A stretch of DNA of 32,060 nt from Gemmatimonadota bacterium (lineage in GTDB: Bacteria > Gemmatimonadota > Gemmatimonadetes > Longimicrobiales > Gaopeijiaceae). Where the stretch lies: positions 3,515-35,574 of the forward strand of contig JAPPGI010000043.1 in NCBI GenBank assembly GCA_028874985.1, read 5' to 3'. Both the position numbers and the translations under genes were made by a program. The notes beneath the pieces are model-generated. The model did not search any database. It worked only from the letters and a program-made list of their open reading frames with translations, and was not told the DNA's origin. How positions within the stretch are numbered: the first letter of the stretch is position 1; each line of letters begins with the position of its first letter. Positions 15,766-24,638 of the stretch are shown here, piece after piece.

Positions 15766-16637
15766 GGCAGGTGGCGCGCGAGCAGAATGAGACCGTATCC
15801 CAGAGGAATCGTGAAAAAGAGCGCGTCGAAGCGGTCCAGGACACCGCCGTGCCCCGGCAGCAGCGCGCCCGAATCCTTCACCCCCGCCTCCCGCTTGAGC
15901 ACCGACTCCGCCAGGTCTCCCAGCTGGGCGCCCGCACCCAGCACCAACCCCACCGCGGCGCCGGCCAGCGGCGACACGGGAAAGTTGGGGAGACCCTGAA
16001 GGAAGACCCCCATCAGCGCACCCGTGGCAGGAGCGGCGATCAGTCCGGCGACCCCGCCCTCGATCGTCTTGTTCGGGCTGACGCGAGGCGCCAGCGGTCT
16101 CTTCCCCATCCTCTTGCCCACGAAGTAGGCCGCCGTGTCGCCGACCCAGGTCACGGCCAACGGCAGGGACACGAGCAGAGTGCCCTCCCAGGGGTGGGCG
16201 GCCACCGCACCCTGCGTCTCGGGAAGGTGTCTGAGGAGCACCACGAAAGAGAGGGTGCCGCCGGTGTAGACGACCCCCGACACCGTTGCAGCCGCGGAGA
16301 GAAGGGGTGCCCGATCGATCCCCCCGGCGGCGGTCACCGAACAGGACGCCGCCAACCCCACGACGACGAGGAGCGCGAGGGCCCTGTCGCCCCATGCCGC
16401 GAAGCCGGGTTCAAGACCGGCGAGCACAACGAGAGCCGAAGCCGCCGGAATCCCGAGCCAGCGGAGAGGCCGCCCGCCCCCGGCCGCCGCGAGATCGAGG
16501 AACTCCTTGGCGGCGAGGGCCGCGGCCACCGCCATCAGCCCCGCCAGATACCACCCGCCGAGGCGGATGAGCAGGAACGCCAGCGGTATCCCCACCGCCG
16601 CGACGAGCACCCGGGCTCTCAGTTCGGCCGACATCAT
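15762..16637 (-). CDS. cdsA: Phosphatidate cytidylyltransferase (CDP-diglyceride synthase)
   Basis: Integral membrane enzyme that makes CDP-diacylglycerol from phosphatidate and CTP for phospholipid synthesis. 291 aa with about eight hydrophobic segments. The family signature is clear near the C-terminus: SVLKREAGVKDSGALLPGHGG, then VLDRFDALFF. VGDTAAYFVGKRMGKRPLAPRVSPNKTIEG carries the conserved D-x-x-A-Y and SPKKT-like (here SPNKT) motif. Two adjacent ATGs at 16637 and 16634 are possible starts; GGGGAGG lies about 12 nt ahead. uppS ends 21 bp upstream. Confidence 0.95.
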   Translation of the reverse strand: MMSAELRARVLVAAVGIPLAFLLIRLGGWYLAGLMAVAAALAAKEFLDLAAAGGGRPLRWLGIPAASALVVLAGLEPGFAAWGDRALALLVVVGLAASCSVTAAGGIDRAPLLSAAATVSGVVYTGGTLSFVVLLRHLPETQGAVAAHPWEGTLLVSLPLAVTWVGDTAAYFVGKRMGKRPLAPRVSPNKTIEGGVAGLIAAPATGALMGVFLQGLPNFPVSPLAGAAVGLVLGAGAQLGDLAESVLKREAGVKDSGALLPGHGGVLDRFDALFFTIPLGYGLILLARHLP

Positions 16638-16658
16638 CGCGCGGTCAGTCCTCCCCGG

Positions 16659-17402
16659 TCACCCCGCGGAAACCCGGCCGAATCGGCGCTCCCGCCGCTG
16701 GTAGTCGAGGATGGCGGCGTAGAAGTCCTCCCTGGTGAAGTCCGGCCAGAGCGCCGGGGAGATGTAGAGTTCGGTATAGGCCAGCTGCCACAGCATGAAG
16801 TTGCTGACACGGAACTCGCCCGATGTGCGGACGAGAAGATCGGGGTCGGGGAGACCGGCGGTGAACAGGGCCCGCTCGAGCGTCGAGGCGTCGATGGACT
16901 CCGGGTCCAGGCATCCCTCCCTGGCCTTGGCGGCCAGCTTTCGCGCCGCGCGCACCAGCTCTTCCCTCCCTCCGTACGAGACCATGAGGTTGAGCAGCAG
17001 AACCGAGCCCCCCCGGGTCCTCTCCTCGATCCGCCTGACCGCTTCCCGCGACAACGGATCCAGCCGGTCGACCTCTCCCAGGACCCTGACCTCCACTCCC
17101 GCCCGGACCAGCCTCTCCTGTTCCTTCTCGGCGTAAGCCTGCAGCAGTCCCATGAGAGCGTCGATCTCGCTTCTGGGACGCTTCCAGTTCTCGGTGGAAA
17201 AGGCGAAGAGGGTGAGGATCTCGACCCCCGCGGCACAGGCCCCCTCGATGGCCTCGCGGACCGCCTTCATCCCCTCCCAGTGCCCCGCGTGCCTGGGCAG
17301 ACCTCTCCGGCGGGCCCAGCGACCGTTTCCGTCCATGATGACCGCCACATGGCGAGGCACGCGGGCGTTCACCTTGATCCTGGCGAGAAGGTCAGCCGGC
17401 AT
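16659..17402 (-). CDS. uppS: Isoprenyl transferase (undecaprenyl diphosphate synthase)
   Basis: Cis-prenyltransferase that makes the C55 lipid carrier for cell-wall glycans; 247 aa. Catalytic and diphosphate-binding motif VIMDGNGRWARRRGLPRHAGH (21-41, Asp24), then LTLFAFSTENWKRP, and the substrate-binding motif LLVRTSGEFRVSNFMLWQLAYTELY; all typical. ATG at 17402 with AGGACGG just upstream. It lies between frr and cdsA, the usual arrangement. Confidence 0.96.
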   Translation of the reverse strand: MPADLLARIKVNARVPRHVAVIMDGNGRWARRRGLPRHAGHWEGMKAVREAIEGACAAGVEILTLFAFSTENWKRPRSEIDALMGLLQAYAEKEQERLVRAGVEVRVLGEVDRLDPLSREAVRRIEERTRGGSVLLLNLMVSYGGREELVRAARKLAAKAREGCLDPESIDASTLERALFTAGLPDPDLLVRTSGEFRVSNFMLWQLAYTELYISPALWPDFTREDFYAAILDYQRRERRFGRVSAG

Positions 17403-17492
17403 CGATCCGTCCTGTCCGTGCAGGCCGAGGTGGCGGCCGGCACGGGTTCGGGGAGATGCCGCGAGGGGTTCTTCCCCGGATGGCAGAGCCCC

Positions 17493-18044
17493 TCAGATGG
17501 CCATCACCTCCTTCTCCTTCGCGGCCAGGAGCTCGTCGATCCTGCGCACGTGCTCGTCGGTGGCCTTCTGGACCTCGCCAATGGTGCGGTGGGCCTCGTC
17601 CTTGCCGATCTCGTTCTCCTTCAGCATCCGCTTGATCCGGTCGTTGGCCGCGTGCCGCGCGTGACGAATCGAGACGCGGCCCTCCTCCGCCATCTTGTGC
17701 AGCAGGCGCGCGTACTCCCGGCGGCGTTCCTCGCTCAGGGGCGGGATCGGCACTCGGATCAGCGACCCGTCGTTCGCGGGATTGAGGCCCAGTCCCGCCG
17801 ACAGTATGGCCCTTTCCATCGCGTTGATGAGCGATGGATCGAAGGGTTGCACCGCCAGCAGGCCCGGATCCGGCGCGGATACGGTAGCCACCTGGTTCAG
17901 GGGCATCCGGCCACCGTACGCCTCCACCCGAACGCTGTCGAGGATGGACGGCACCGCCTTTCCGGTCCGCACGGTATCGAATTCACGGCGTATCGCGTCG
18001 CAGGCGTCGCCCATCCGGGTTCTGGCTTCGTCCACTACTTCCAC
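17493..18044 (-). CDS. frr: Ribosome recycling factor
   Basis: Splits post-termination ribosomes together with EF-G. 183 aa from the GTG at 18044, matching the usual 185. This start has an excellent ribosome site, AGGAGG 5 nt upstream, which rules out the longer frame to 18182. Domain signatures: GKAVPSILDSVRVEAYGG, LNQVATVSAPDPGLLAVQPFD, IRVPIPPLSEERRREYARLLHKMAEEGRVSIRHARHAANDRIK-type core (split here only for description), and the C-terminal KATDEHVRRIDELLAAKEKEVM helix. pyrH precedes it by 35 bp. Confidence 0.97.
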   Translation of the reverse strand: MEVVDEARTRMGDACDAIRREFDTVRTGKAVPSILDSVRVEAYGGRMPLNQVATVSAPDPGLLAVQPFDPSLINAMERAILSAGLGLNPANDGSLIRVPIPPLSEERRREYARLLHKMAEEGRVSIRHARHAANDRIKRMLKENEIGKDEAHRTIGEVQKATDEHVRRIDELLAAKEKEVMAI

Positions 18045-18079
18045 GTTGTCCTCCTGCCGCTTGGCGCAGCGGTCGATGC

Positions 18080-18847
18080 TTACGATACCAGCGTTCCCAC
18101 GTGCTTCCCGCGAATCGCCCTGTGTACGGCCCCCCTGTCGTCCAGGTTCAGAACGATAATCGGCAGGTCGTTCTCCCGGCAAAGGGAGACCGCCGCCGCG
18201 TCCATCACGCGCAGGTCGCGGGCAACGACCTCGTGGAAGGAGATGTCCGGGATGAATTCGGCTTCCGGGTCGCTGGCGGGGTCGGCCGTATACACCCCGC
18301 GCACCTTGGTCGCCTTGATCACGACGTCGGCGTTCATCTCGATGGCCCTGAGCACCGCCGCCGTGTCCGTGGAGAAATAGGGGTTGCCCGTCCCGCCGGC
18401 GAAGATCACGATCCTCCCCTTCTCCAGATGACGCACCGCGCGGCGCCGTATGTAGGGCTCGGCCAGCTGCGGCATCCGGATGGCCGTCATGACCCGGGTG
18501 TCGATGCCCTTCTTTTCGAGCAGGTCCTGTACGGCGAGAGCGTTCATGATCGTGGCCAGCATGCCCATGTAGTCCGCCGACACCCGGTCCATTCCACGGC
18601 GGCTCGCGATCGCCCCGCGGACTATGTTTCCGCCCCCGATCACGAGGCCGAGCGACACCCCCACCTCCTGGATGGCCTTGATTTCATCGGTGATCTCGTC
18701 GACCACGGGGGGATCGATTCCGAATCCCCGCTGTCCGGCCAGGGCCTCCCCGGAGAGCTTCAGAAGAACGCGGTCATACCCGTGACTCCTCCGGTCGCTC
18801 GCGGAGACCGCCTCGCCACCGCCGGGGCGCGGCCCGGGCACGGGCAC
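18080..18847 (-). CDS. pyrH: UMP kinase
   Basis: Phosphorylates UMP to UDP for RNA, lipid and nucleotide-sugar synthesis; amino-acid-kinase fold. Core motifs: [71 protein letters not shown]. No ATG lies in frame near the N-terminus. The best starts are GTG at 18847, one base after the tsf stop, or GTG at 18841. Either adds about 20 residues rich in Pro and Gly ahead of the normal beginning. At 255 aa the protein is slightly longer than the usual 240. Confidence 0.93.
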   Translation of the reverse strand: MPVPGPRPGGGEAVSASDRRSHGYDRVLLKLSGEALAGQRGFGIDPPVVDEITDEIKAIQEVGVSLGLVIGGGNIVRGAIASRRGMDRVSADYMGMLATIMNALAVQDLLEKKGIDTRVMTAIRMPQLAEPYIRRRAVRHLEKGRIVIFAGGTGNPYFSTDTAAVLRAIEMNADVVIKATKVRGVYTADPASDPEAEFIPDISFHEVVARDLRVMDAAAVSLCRENDLPIIVLNLDDRGAVHRAIRGKHVGTLVS

Positions 18848-18848
18848 T

Positions 18849-19442
18849 CTACCCGCCGACCTGGAATCGCGAGAAACGCGCCACCCTGATCTTCTCGCCG
18901 GTGCGAGCCGACACTTCCGTGATGAGATCTCCCACGGTCCGGTCGGGATCCCTGACGTACCCCTGCTCCAACAGGACGCGTTCCTTGAAGAACTTCCCCA
19001 GCTTGCCCTCCACGATCCTGTCGCGGATGTGTTCCGGCTTACCCTCGCGGGCCACCTGCTCCAAGAAGATCTTCCGCTCCCTTGCAACGACCCGGGCATC
19101 CACGTCGGCAACGGCCACGGCGATGGGATCGGCGGCGGCCACATGCATGGCGAGGTCGCGGGCCAGGGTCCGGAAGTCGTCGGTGTTGGCCACGAAGTCG
19201 GTCTCGCAGTTCAACTCCAGCAGGACGCCGATGCGCCCGCCATGATGGATGTAGCTCGCCACCGTTCCTTCGTTGGCGGCCCGTGCGGCCCGCTTGGCCG
19301 CCTTTGCCTCGCCCTTGCTCCGCAGAAGGTCGATGGCGGCTTCGATGTCGGCGCCGGTCTCCTCCAGCGCCCGCTTGCAGTCCATCATGCCCGCGCCGGT
19401 CCGGTCGCGGAGTTCCTTAACCAGCTTCGCGCCGATCTTCAT
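18849..19442 (-). CDS. tsf: Elongation factor Ts
   Basis: Guanine-nucleotide exchange factor for EF-Tu. 197 aa, the short form also known in some thermophiles and other phyla. The ATG at 19442 gives [28 protein letters not shown], the classic UBA-like N-terminus. The core motif [17 protein letters not shown] is the EF-Tu contact, and [21 protein letters not shown] is the C-terminal signature. GGGGGAA lies about 9-15 nt upstream of the start. It follows rpsB by 87 bp in the expected order. Confidence 0.97.
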   Translation of the reverse strand: MKIGAKLVKELRDRTGAGMMDCKRALEETGADIEAAIDLLRSKGEAKAAKRAARAANEGTVASYIHHGGRIGVLLELNCETDFVANTDDFRTLARDLAMHVAAADPIAVAVADVDARVVARERKIFLEQVAREGKPEHIRDRIVEGKLGKFFKERVLLEQGYVRDPDRTVGDLITEVSARTGEKIRVARFSRFQVGG

Positions 19443-19529
19443 ATCGGTCTGTTCCCCCGGGTGGTGTCTCGTGCTCAAGCGCGCGCACGAAACCCCGGCT
19501 CTTCTTCCATGGCCATCGCCACCGGAACC

Positions 19530-20462
19530 TCAGCCTGCCGGAGTCTCGGCCCCGTCCGCCGGAGCTTTCGCCTTGTTCCTGCGACGGGGACGCTTCGGGG
19601 CGCCATCGCCCTCTCCCGCCTTGCGGACCTGTGCGATCGCTTCGGGCCGGGGGCGCCGCTTGCGCGGGCGCGGCCGGAAGTCACGGGTGTCGGCCGTCTT
19701 CTCGCCCGTTTCGGTCGAGTAGGTCGTCGCCCCCAGCTCCGCCTGCCGCCTGAGTTGTTCGTCGGGCACCTCCCGCCTGGCGATCTCGATCGTCTCGGCG
19801 ATCTGACCAGCGATGAGGCTCACCGAGCGGATGGCGTCGTCGTTGCCCGGAATGGGATAGTCGATCAGGGTGGGGTCGGCATTCGTGTCGGCGATCGCGA
19901 TTACCGGAATACCGAGCCTGTGCGCCTCGCGGACACCGATGATCTCGCGCCTGGCATCCACCACGAAAACGGCTCCGGGAAGCCGAACCATGTCACGCAC
20001 GCCGACGAAGTACTTCTCGAGCTTCATGCGCTCCCGTTCGAGGAGCAGGCGCTCCTTCTTCGTATAGAACTCGTACGCGTTCTCCTCCTGGCCGCGTTCG
20101 AGCTCCTTCATCCTCCGGATCTGGCGGCGGATGGTCTGAAAGTTCGTGAGCATCCCGCCGAGCCAGCGCTCGGTGACGTAAAGGGCACCGCAACGCGTGG
20201 CTTCCTCCTCGATCACCTGGCGCAACTGGCGCTTGGTGGAGAGAAAAAGGACCCTCTCCCCCTGCAGAACGACTCGGCGCACCGCCTCACAGGCCTGGCC
20301 GAGACGGTCCAGGGTCTTGCGCAGGTCGATGATGTGGATCCCGTTCCGTTCCCCGAAGATGAACGGGCTCATCTTGGGGTTCCATCGCCGGGTCTGGTGT
20401 CCGAAGTGGACGCCGGCGTCGAGAAGGTCGGTCAGTCCGACGTCGTTGGTGGCGGGGTTCAT
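19530..20462 (-). CDS. rpsB: 30S ribosomal protein S2 with extended basic tail
   Basis: Small-subunit ribosomal protein. The first 235 residues are standard S2: [49 protein letters not shown] and [22 protein letters not shown]. At 310 aa it exceeds the usual 230-260, because about 65 residues rich in Arg, Lys, Pro and Ala (from about 245) extend the C-terminus ([13 protein letters not shown]). Such disordered tails are seen in some phyla and may touch RNA. ATG at 20462, 13 bp after rpsI. Confidence 0.97.
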   Translation of the reverse strand: MNPATNDVGLTDLLDAGVHFGHQTRRWNPKMSPFIFGERNGIHIIDLRKTLDRLGQACEAVRRVVLQGERVLFLSTKRQLRQVIEEEATRCGALYVTERWLGGMLTNFQTIRRQIRRMKELERGQEENAYEFYTKKERLLLERERMKLEKYFVGVRDMVRLPGAVFVVDARREIIGVREAHRLGIPVIAIADTNADPTLIDYPIPGNDDAIRSVSLIAGQIAETIEIARREVPDEQLRRQAELGATTYSTETGEKTADTRDFRPRPRKRRPRPEAIAQVRKAGEGDGAPKRPRRRNKAKAPADGAETPAG

Positions 20463-20475
20463 GGAGCGGGCCCTG

Positions 20476-20874
20476 CTAACGCTTGCTGAACTGGAAACGT
20501 TTCCGTGCCTTAGGCCGGCCGGGCTTCTTGCGCTCGACCTTGCGGGCGTCCCGGGTCAGCATGCCGCTCTCCCGGAGGGCCACCCGCAGATCCCCGTCGT
20601 GTGACACCAGTGCCCTGGCCACACCCATCCGGATCGCGTCGGCCTGCCCCGTCAGTCCCCCTCCCCTGACCCGGGCCTCCACATCGAAGCGGCCCTCGGA
20701 CTGCGCGACGCGAAGGGGATCCTCGATCCGGGCCCGATGAGCCGCCCGGGGAAAGTAGTCATCGAGCCGCCGACCGTTCACGGACCAGCGACCGCTTCCG
20801 GCCTGGAGGAAGATACGCGCGACGCTGGTCTTCCTGCGGCCGACGGCCTGAACCGGTGTTGGAGCGGCGGTCAT
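20476..20874 (-). CDS. rpsI: 30S ribosomal protein S9
   Basis: Small-subunit protein whose C-terminal tail reaches the P-site tRNA. 132 aa. The N-terminus reads [19 protein letters not shown]; then [19 protein letters not shown]; and the end [27 protein letters not shown] has the invariant K-R terminus. ATG at 20874 with GGAG 8 nt ahead. It follows rplM by 17 bp, the universal L13-S9 pair. Confidence 0.97.
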   Translation of the reverse strand: MTAAPTPVQAVGRRKTSVARIFLQAGSGRWSVNGRRLDDYFPRAAHRARIEDPLRVAQSEGRFDVEARVRGGGLTGQADAIRMGVARALVSHDGDLRVALRESGMLTRDARKVERKKPGRPKARKRFQFSKR

Positions 20875-20891
20875 CGGGCGTCTCCGGGCGG

Positions 20892-21323
20892 TCAGATCTC
20901 CAGGGTCCTGGGACCCTGGCCCTGATGCGGATGGGACCTGCCCGGGTATACCCGCAGCTTGCGCCGCATGCTCCTGCCCAGCTTGTTCTTGGGCAGCATG
21001 CCCCGGACCGCCAACTCGATCACCCGGTCGGGGAAGCGATCGAGCATCGTCTTGAAGGGAACATGCCTGTCGCCGCCCATGTACCCGGAGTGGCGGAAGT
21101 AGGTCTTCTGCTCGGCCTTGCGACCCGTGAGAACCACCTTCGACGCATTGATGACGATCACATGGTCGCCCGTGTCGAGGTGGGGCGTGTAGATCGGCTT
21201 GTGCTTGCCACGCAGCACGCGGGCGACTTCCGTCGCCAGCCGGCCGAGCGCCTTCCCCTCGGCGTCGACGACCCACCAGGCCCGGTGGATGTCGTTCTTG
21301 CTGGGAGTGATGGTCCTGGTCAC
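20892..21323 (-). CDS. rplM: 50S ribosomal protein L13
   Basis: Early-assembling large-subunit protein, 143 aa. Signatures: WWVVDAEGKALGRLATEVARVLRGKHKPIYTPH, GDHVIVINASKVVLTGRK, YFRHSGYMGG, and AVRGMLPKNKLGRSMRRKLRVYPG. GTG start at 21323 with GGGGA just upstream. First gene of the ribosomal/lipid cluster, with a strong promoter at 21408-21436. Confidence 0.97.
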   Translation of the reverse strand: MTRTITPSKNDIHRAWWVVDAEGKALGRLATEVARVLRGKHKPIYTPHLDTGDHVIVINASKVVLTGRKAEQKTYFRHSGYMGGDRHVPFKTMLDRFPDRVIELAVRGMLPKNKLGRSMRRKLRVYPGRSHPHQGQGPRTLEI

Positions 21324-21407
21324 GATTCCCCGTACCTGCGAAACGAAGCCGCCCCCGCGAACAAGCGCTGCGCCGCAGGGTCGGCCGGAAAAAATCCACA
21401 GCAGGTA

Positions 21408-21436
21408 ATGGTATCCACACCCGCGACCAGTGTCAA
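21408..21436 (-). promoter_or_regulatory. Strong promoter of the rplM-rseP cluster
   Basis: Minus strand: -35 TTGACA, an exact consensus (21431-21436), 17-nt spacer, -10 TACCAT (21408-21413). The leader to the rplM GTG is about 78 nt and includes a T6 run and GC-rich segments (GCGGCGCAGCGC). No clear L13 autoregulatory structure is recognised. Confidence 0.75.
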
Positions 21437-21493
21437 CCGTCCCTCTCTCACTGCGCCGGAAGCAACCACGGATCCTCGCCGAATTCCACCCTG

Positions 21494-22345
21494 TCAGTCG
21501 GTGAAGGTCTCCAGCACCCGCGCCCGGGACGCATGACGAAGCCGCTGCAGCGCCTGTTCCTTGATCTGCCGGACGCGTTCCCGCGTCACCCCCAGCCCGG
21601 TACCGATTTCTTCCAGGGACATGGGAGCCGCGTCACCGAGGCCGAAGTACTGGCGGAGAACGGCGGCCTCGCGGGAACGCAGCGTCGAAAGCGCCTTCTC
21701 CAGGGCATCGGTGAGTGCCTTCTCGATCATCTCCTCGTCGGGCCCCGGTGACATCCGATCCGGCAGATAGTCGAGCAGCCGGGACTCCTCGCCAGGGGCG
21801 ACGGGTGCGTCCAGCGACAGGTGGGTTCGGGATATCGCCAAGGTCCTCTCCACCTCCCCGCGGCTGAGCTCCATCCCTTCGGCTATCTCTCCGACCGTTG
21901 GCTCCCTGCCCAGCTCCTGGACCAGCCTGGCCTTGCGCTTGACGATGCGGTGGATTATACCCGCGCGGTTCAGCGGCACCCGGACGATCCGCCCCTGCTC
22001 CGCCAGTGCCTGAAGGATCGCCTGCCTGATCCACCACACGGCATAGCTGATGAACTTTATTCCCTTGGTCTCGTCGAATTTCCGAGCCGCCCGGATGAGT
22101 CCCAGGTTGCCTTCGTTGATGAGGTCGGAAAGGGGCACTCCCTGGTTCTGGTACTTCTTCGAAACCGTAACCACGAAGCGGAGGTTGGACCGCACCAGCT
22201 TGTTCAGCGCTTCCTCTTCGCCGCGGCGGATTCCCTGCGCGAGGCGCACCTCCTCCTCCCGGTCGAGCAGGGGGTACCGGCTGATCTCCCGCAGGTATTG
22301 GTTCAGTGAACCGTCCGCCGGATCGGGCCGTGGAATCAGACTCAT
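21494..22345 (-). CDS. rpoD: RpoD-type sigma-70 factor (short form)
   Basis: RNA polymerase sigma factor, 283 aa. Region 1.2 SLNQYLREISRYPLLDREEEVRLAQGIRRG; region 2 NLRFVVTVSKKYQNQGVPLSDLINEGNLGLIRAARKFDETKGIKFISYAVWWIRQAILQAL; region 3 VRVPLNRAGIIHRI...REPTVGEIAEGM; region 4.2 MSLEEIGTGLGVTRERVRQIKEQALQRLR. Region 1.1 is absent, as in the roughly 290-aa primary sigma factors of Bacteroidota. The intact regions 2.4 and 4.2 suggest recognition of TTGACA/TATAAT promoters such as the one at 21408-21436. It could be a group 2 alternative; other sigma genes would need to be seen. ATG at 22345; 249 bp separate it from the activator gene upstream. Confidence 0.88.
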   Translation of the reverse strand: MSLIPRPDPADGSLNQYLREISRYPLLDREEEVRLAQGIRRGEEEALNKLVRSNLRFVVTVSKKYQNQGVPLSDLINEGNLGLIRAARKFDETKGIKFISYAVWWIRQAILQALAEQGRIVRVPLNRAGIIHRIVKRKARLVQELGREPTVGEIAEGMELSRGEVERTLAISRTHLSLDAPVAPGEESRLLDYLPDRMSPGPDEEMIEKALTDALEKALSTLRSREAAVLRQYFGLGDAAPMSLEEIGTGLGVTRERVRQIKEQALQRLRHASRARVLETFTD

Positions 22346-22594
22346 GTTCTCACTCTCGCTCTTCGGCTATCGGACCGCCGGAGCCCACCACCCCCGAACC
22401 GTGTCCGACGGAGACCGCCGAGTGCTCCAAAGCCGCTGGAGGGGAATGGAATCTGGCCCCTGGACCCCGAATTGGAAAGCCCCGAACGATGATACCGGGC
22501 GTGGGAATCCGACCCGGTGACCGACGGCCCCGCCGCGGCCGGGGTTCCTTCCTCGGACCGCCGGTGGCCGCAGGGGGTTCCGGGGAGGCACTCC

Positions 22595-23953
22595 CTATTC
22601 CCTCGTCAGGCCGTGCCGCTCGATCTTCTTGTAGAGGTTCGATCGGGGCATTCCCATGCGCCTGGCGGCCTCCGAGACGTTCCAGTCGTAGTCTCGCAGC
22701 TTCCCCGCTATGAATGACTTCTCGGCCGCTTCCTTGAACTCGTTGAGGGTTTCGAGCGCCATCATGCTCCCCGGAACCCCGATGTCGGCGGCTCCCGGCG
22801 ACACCAGTTCGGTAACATCGCGTCGCTGGACGGCGTCGCCGGAACTCAGGATCATCAGACGTGCGACCGCATTCTTGAGCTGACGCACGTTGCCGGGCCA
22901 GTCGGGCTCCTCCAGCGCCTCCAGCGCACCCTCGCTGAAGCGCTTGGAGGGAACCCCGTAGAGGCCGGGGGTGAGTTCGGCGAAGTGCTTGACCAGCATG
23001 CGGATGTCCTCGGTTCTCTCCCGCAGGGCAGGCACCCGGATCGTGACCATGTTCAACCGGTGCAGGAGATCCTCCCTGAACTCGCCCCTGTCGATCAGGT
23101 CGAACAGGTCCTTGTTGGTTGCGGTGATGACCCTCACGTCGACCGAAACAGGCTTCGCCCCGCCGACCGGGGTGATGTCGCCGCCCTGCAGGGCGCGAAG
23201 GACCTTGGCCTGCGCGGGGAGCGACATGTCGCCCACCTCGTCGAGGAAGAGTGTTCCCCGGTCCGCCTGCTCGAACTTCCCCATCCGGTCCGCCACCGCC
23301 CCCGTAAAGGACCCCTTGACGTGTCCGAAGAGTTCGGACTCGATGAGCTCAGACGGGATCGCCGCGCAGTTCACCTCGACGAAGCGCCGGTCCGCCCGGG
23401 TCGAGCGCCGGTGCAGTGCGCGCGCGGTGAGTTCCTTGCCGGTCCCGTTCTCTCCGGTGATCAGAACGGGGGCGTCGGTCGCTCCCACCTTTTCGATGTC
23501 CTGGAGCACCTGCCTGATCGCGCGCGACCCCCCCACGATGCCGTGGTGGATCTCGATCTCGTGGGTGAGCCGCTCGACGCTGTCCGACAGGCCCCGGACC
23601 ATGAGGGCGTTTCTGAGCGTCACCAGAAGCCGGTTGGTGTCGAGGGGCTTCTCCAGGAAATCGAAAGCGCCCTTGCGCGTCGCCTGCACCGCCGTCCCGA
23701 TGGTTCCATGACCCGAAATCATGATCACCACCGCTCCCGGGTCCTCCCCGCGAATGCGTTCCAGGACCTCGATCCCGTCCATCTTGGGAAGCTTCACGTC
23801 CAGGAAGGTCACGTCGGGGTCGAAGTCCGGGTAGTCGATCAGCCCGCTCGGACCATTCACGCACAGATGGACCCGGTGGCCCTCGTACTCGAAGACCTGC
23901 CTCAGGGCCTCGCCGACCGATTCTTCGTCGTCGACGATCAGGATTCTTGCCAT
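22595..23953 (-). CDS. NtrC-family sigma-54-dependent response regulator
   Basis: 452-aa transcription activator. Receiver domain 1-115 with acidic pair DDE (8-10), phospho-acceptor Asp52 (FLDVKLPKMDG) and Lys102 (LEKPLD). AAA+ domain: Walker A GENGTGKE (167-174), the sigma-54 contact loop reading GSFTGA (214-219) instead of the common GAFTGA, Walker B GTLFLDEVGD, an arginine-finger region FREDLLHRLNMVTIRVPALRERTEDI, and WPGNVRQLKN. A Fis-type helix-turn-helix ends it (WNVSEAARRMGMPRSNLYKKIERHG). The ATG at 23953 has GGAAGAGG just upstream; a TTG at 23968 is less likely. Last of five co-oriented genes; no histidine kinase adjoins. Confidence 0.95.
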   Translation of the reverse strand: MARILIVDDEESVGEALRQVFEYEGHRVHLCVNGPSGLIDYPDFDPDVTFLDVKLPKMDGIEVLERIRGEDPGAVVIMISGHGTIGTAVQATRKGAFDFLEKPLDTNRLLVTLRNALMVRGLSDSVERLTHEIEIHHGIVGGSRAIRQVLQDIEKVGATDAPVLITGENGTGKELTARALHRRSTRADRRFVEVNCAAIPSELIESELFGHVKGSFTGAVADRMGKFEQADRGTLFLDEVGDMSLPAQAKVLRALQGGDITPVGGAKPVSVDVRVITATNKDLFDLIDRGEFREDLLHRLNMVTIRVPALRERTEDIRMLVKHFAELTPGLYGVPSKRFSEGALEALEEPDWPGNVRQLKNAVARLMILSSGDAVQRRDVTELVSPGAADIGVPGSMMALETLNEFKEAAEKSFIAGKLRDYDWNVSEAARRMGMPRSNLYKKIERHGLTRE

Positions 23954-23971
23954 CTCATCCTCTTCCAAGGT

Positions 23972-24622
23972 CTACCGGACCCGAACCAGAACGAGCCTGC
24001 CGTCTTCGACATGGGACCCCCTGAGCCCCCGGATCGCCGGAACCAGAACGGAGGACGCCGGTGCACCGGGCGGCGGGCTGCTGCCCAGTGCAGCCACGAT
24101 CTCCGGGAAGGAACCGGTCGGAACCGGCCAACCCTGCAATTCGATACCCTCGATGAGGAGAACCGTCCCCTTCTCACTCGACGGGAGGATCGAGCCCACG
24201 ACGCGGACTTCGATCGTGTCGGGGAGAAGGCCGACGATGCCCCCCAGCTGTGGAAGGTCGGGTATGTCGGCCGGCAACACCCTGGCGTTGAGGGCGATGC
24301 GGTCCTCCTCAAAGGTGACTCTCGGCTCCACGACACCTTCCGGGAGGACTCCCGGCACCGACCGCAGAAGCGAGGAGACCTCGGAGGAATCCAGCCGCAG
24401 ATGCGCCTCCTCCGAGTCCCGGAACTCCTTGATCTTCGCAGTGGCCCGTGCTGCGGTCTCCCGTGTCGCCGGCGAGCCCGCCGCCTCGGCATGACCGATT
24501 CCCAGTCGTTCCTCCACCCGGGGAAATATGCCGTGGCCCCACTTCCACCCGGCGTACGCGGCCAGGACCGCCACGACCACCAGAACCGACCTGGTCAGGA
24601 GCCTCTTGAGTGCCTTACCCAT
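23972..24622 (-). CDS. Membrane-anchored protein of unknown function
   Basis: 216 aa. The ATG at 24622 (MGKALKRLLTRS) precedes a single hydrophobic segment (about 12-28), so the rest is probably outside the cytoplasmic membrane. A charged, possibly helical stretch (about 50-75) is followed by an alpha/beta region with SSEVSSLLRSVPGVLPEGVVEPRVTFEEDRIALNARVLPADIPDLPQLGG-type composition and a Pro/Ala linker; no catalytic motif is recognised. It lies 16 bp after thpR and 18 bp before the NtrC-type gene, which argues for co-expression. The frame is open to 24805, but that part overlaps thpR out of frame. Confidence 0.7.
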   Translation of the reverse strand: MGKALKRLLTRSVLVVVAVLAAYAGWKWGHGIFPRVEERLGIGHAEAAGSPATRETAARATAKIKEFRDSEEAHLRLDSSEVSSLLRSVPGVLPEGVVEPRVTFEEDRIALNARVLPADIPDLPQLGGIVGLLPDTIEVRVVGSILPSSEKGTVLLIEGIELQGWPVPTGSFPEIVAALGSSPPPGAPASSVLVPAIRGLRGSHVEDGRLVLVRVR

Positions 24623-24638
24623 TTTCGTGGATCCATCT

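Noticed and set aside
14611-16395. Longer version of dxr (594 codons)
   Set aside because: The extra N-terminal part lies antisense-frame over cdsA and has no similarity to Dxr; the GTG at 15765 overlapping the cdsA stop fits the family.
15771-18380. 869-codon plus-strand ORF across cdsA, uppS and frr
   Set aside because: Antisense to three clear housekeeping genes, with no ribosome site or recognisable motif.
21324-21407. Riboswitch or L13 leader element in the rplM leader
   Set aside because: The leader is short and no conserved riboswitch core or L13-binding mimic could be recognised.
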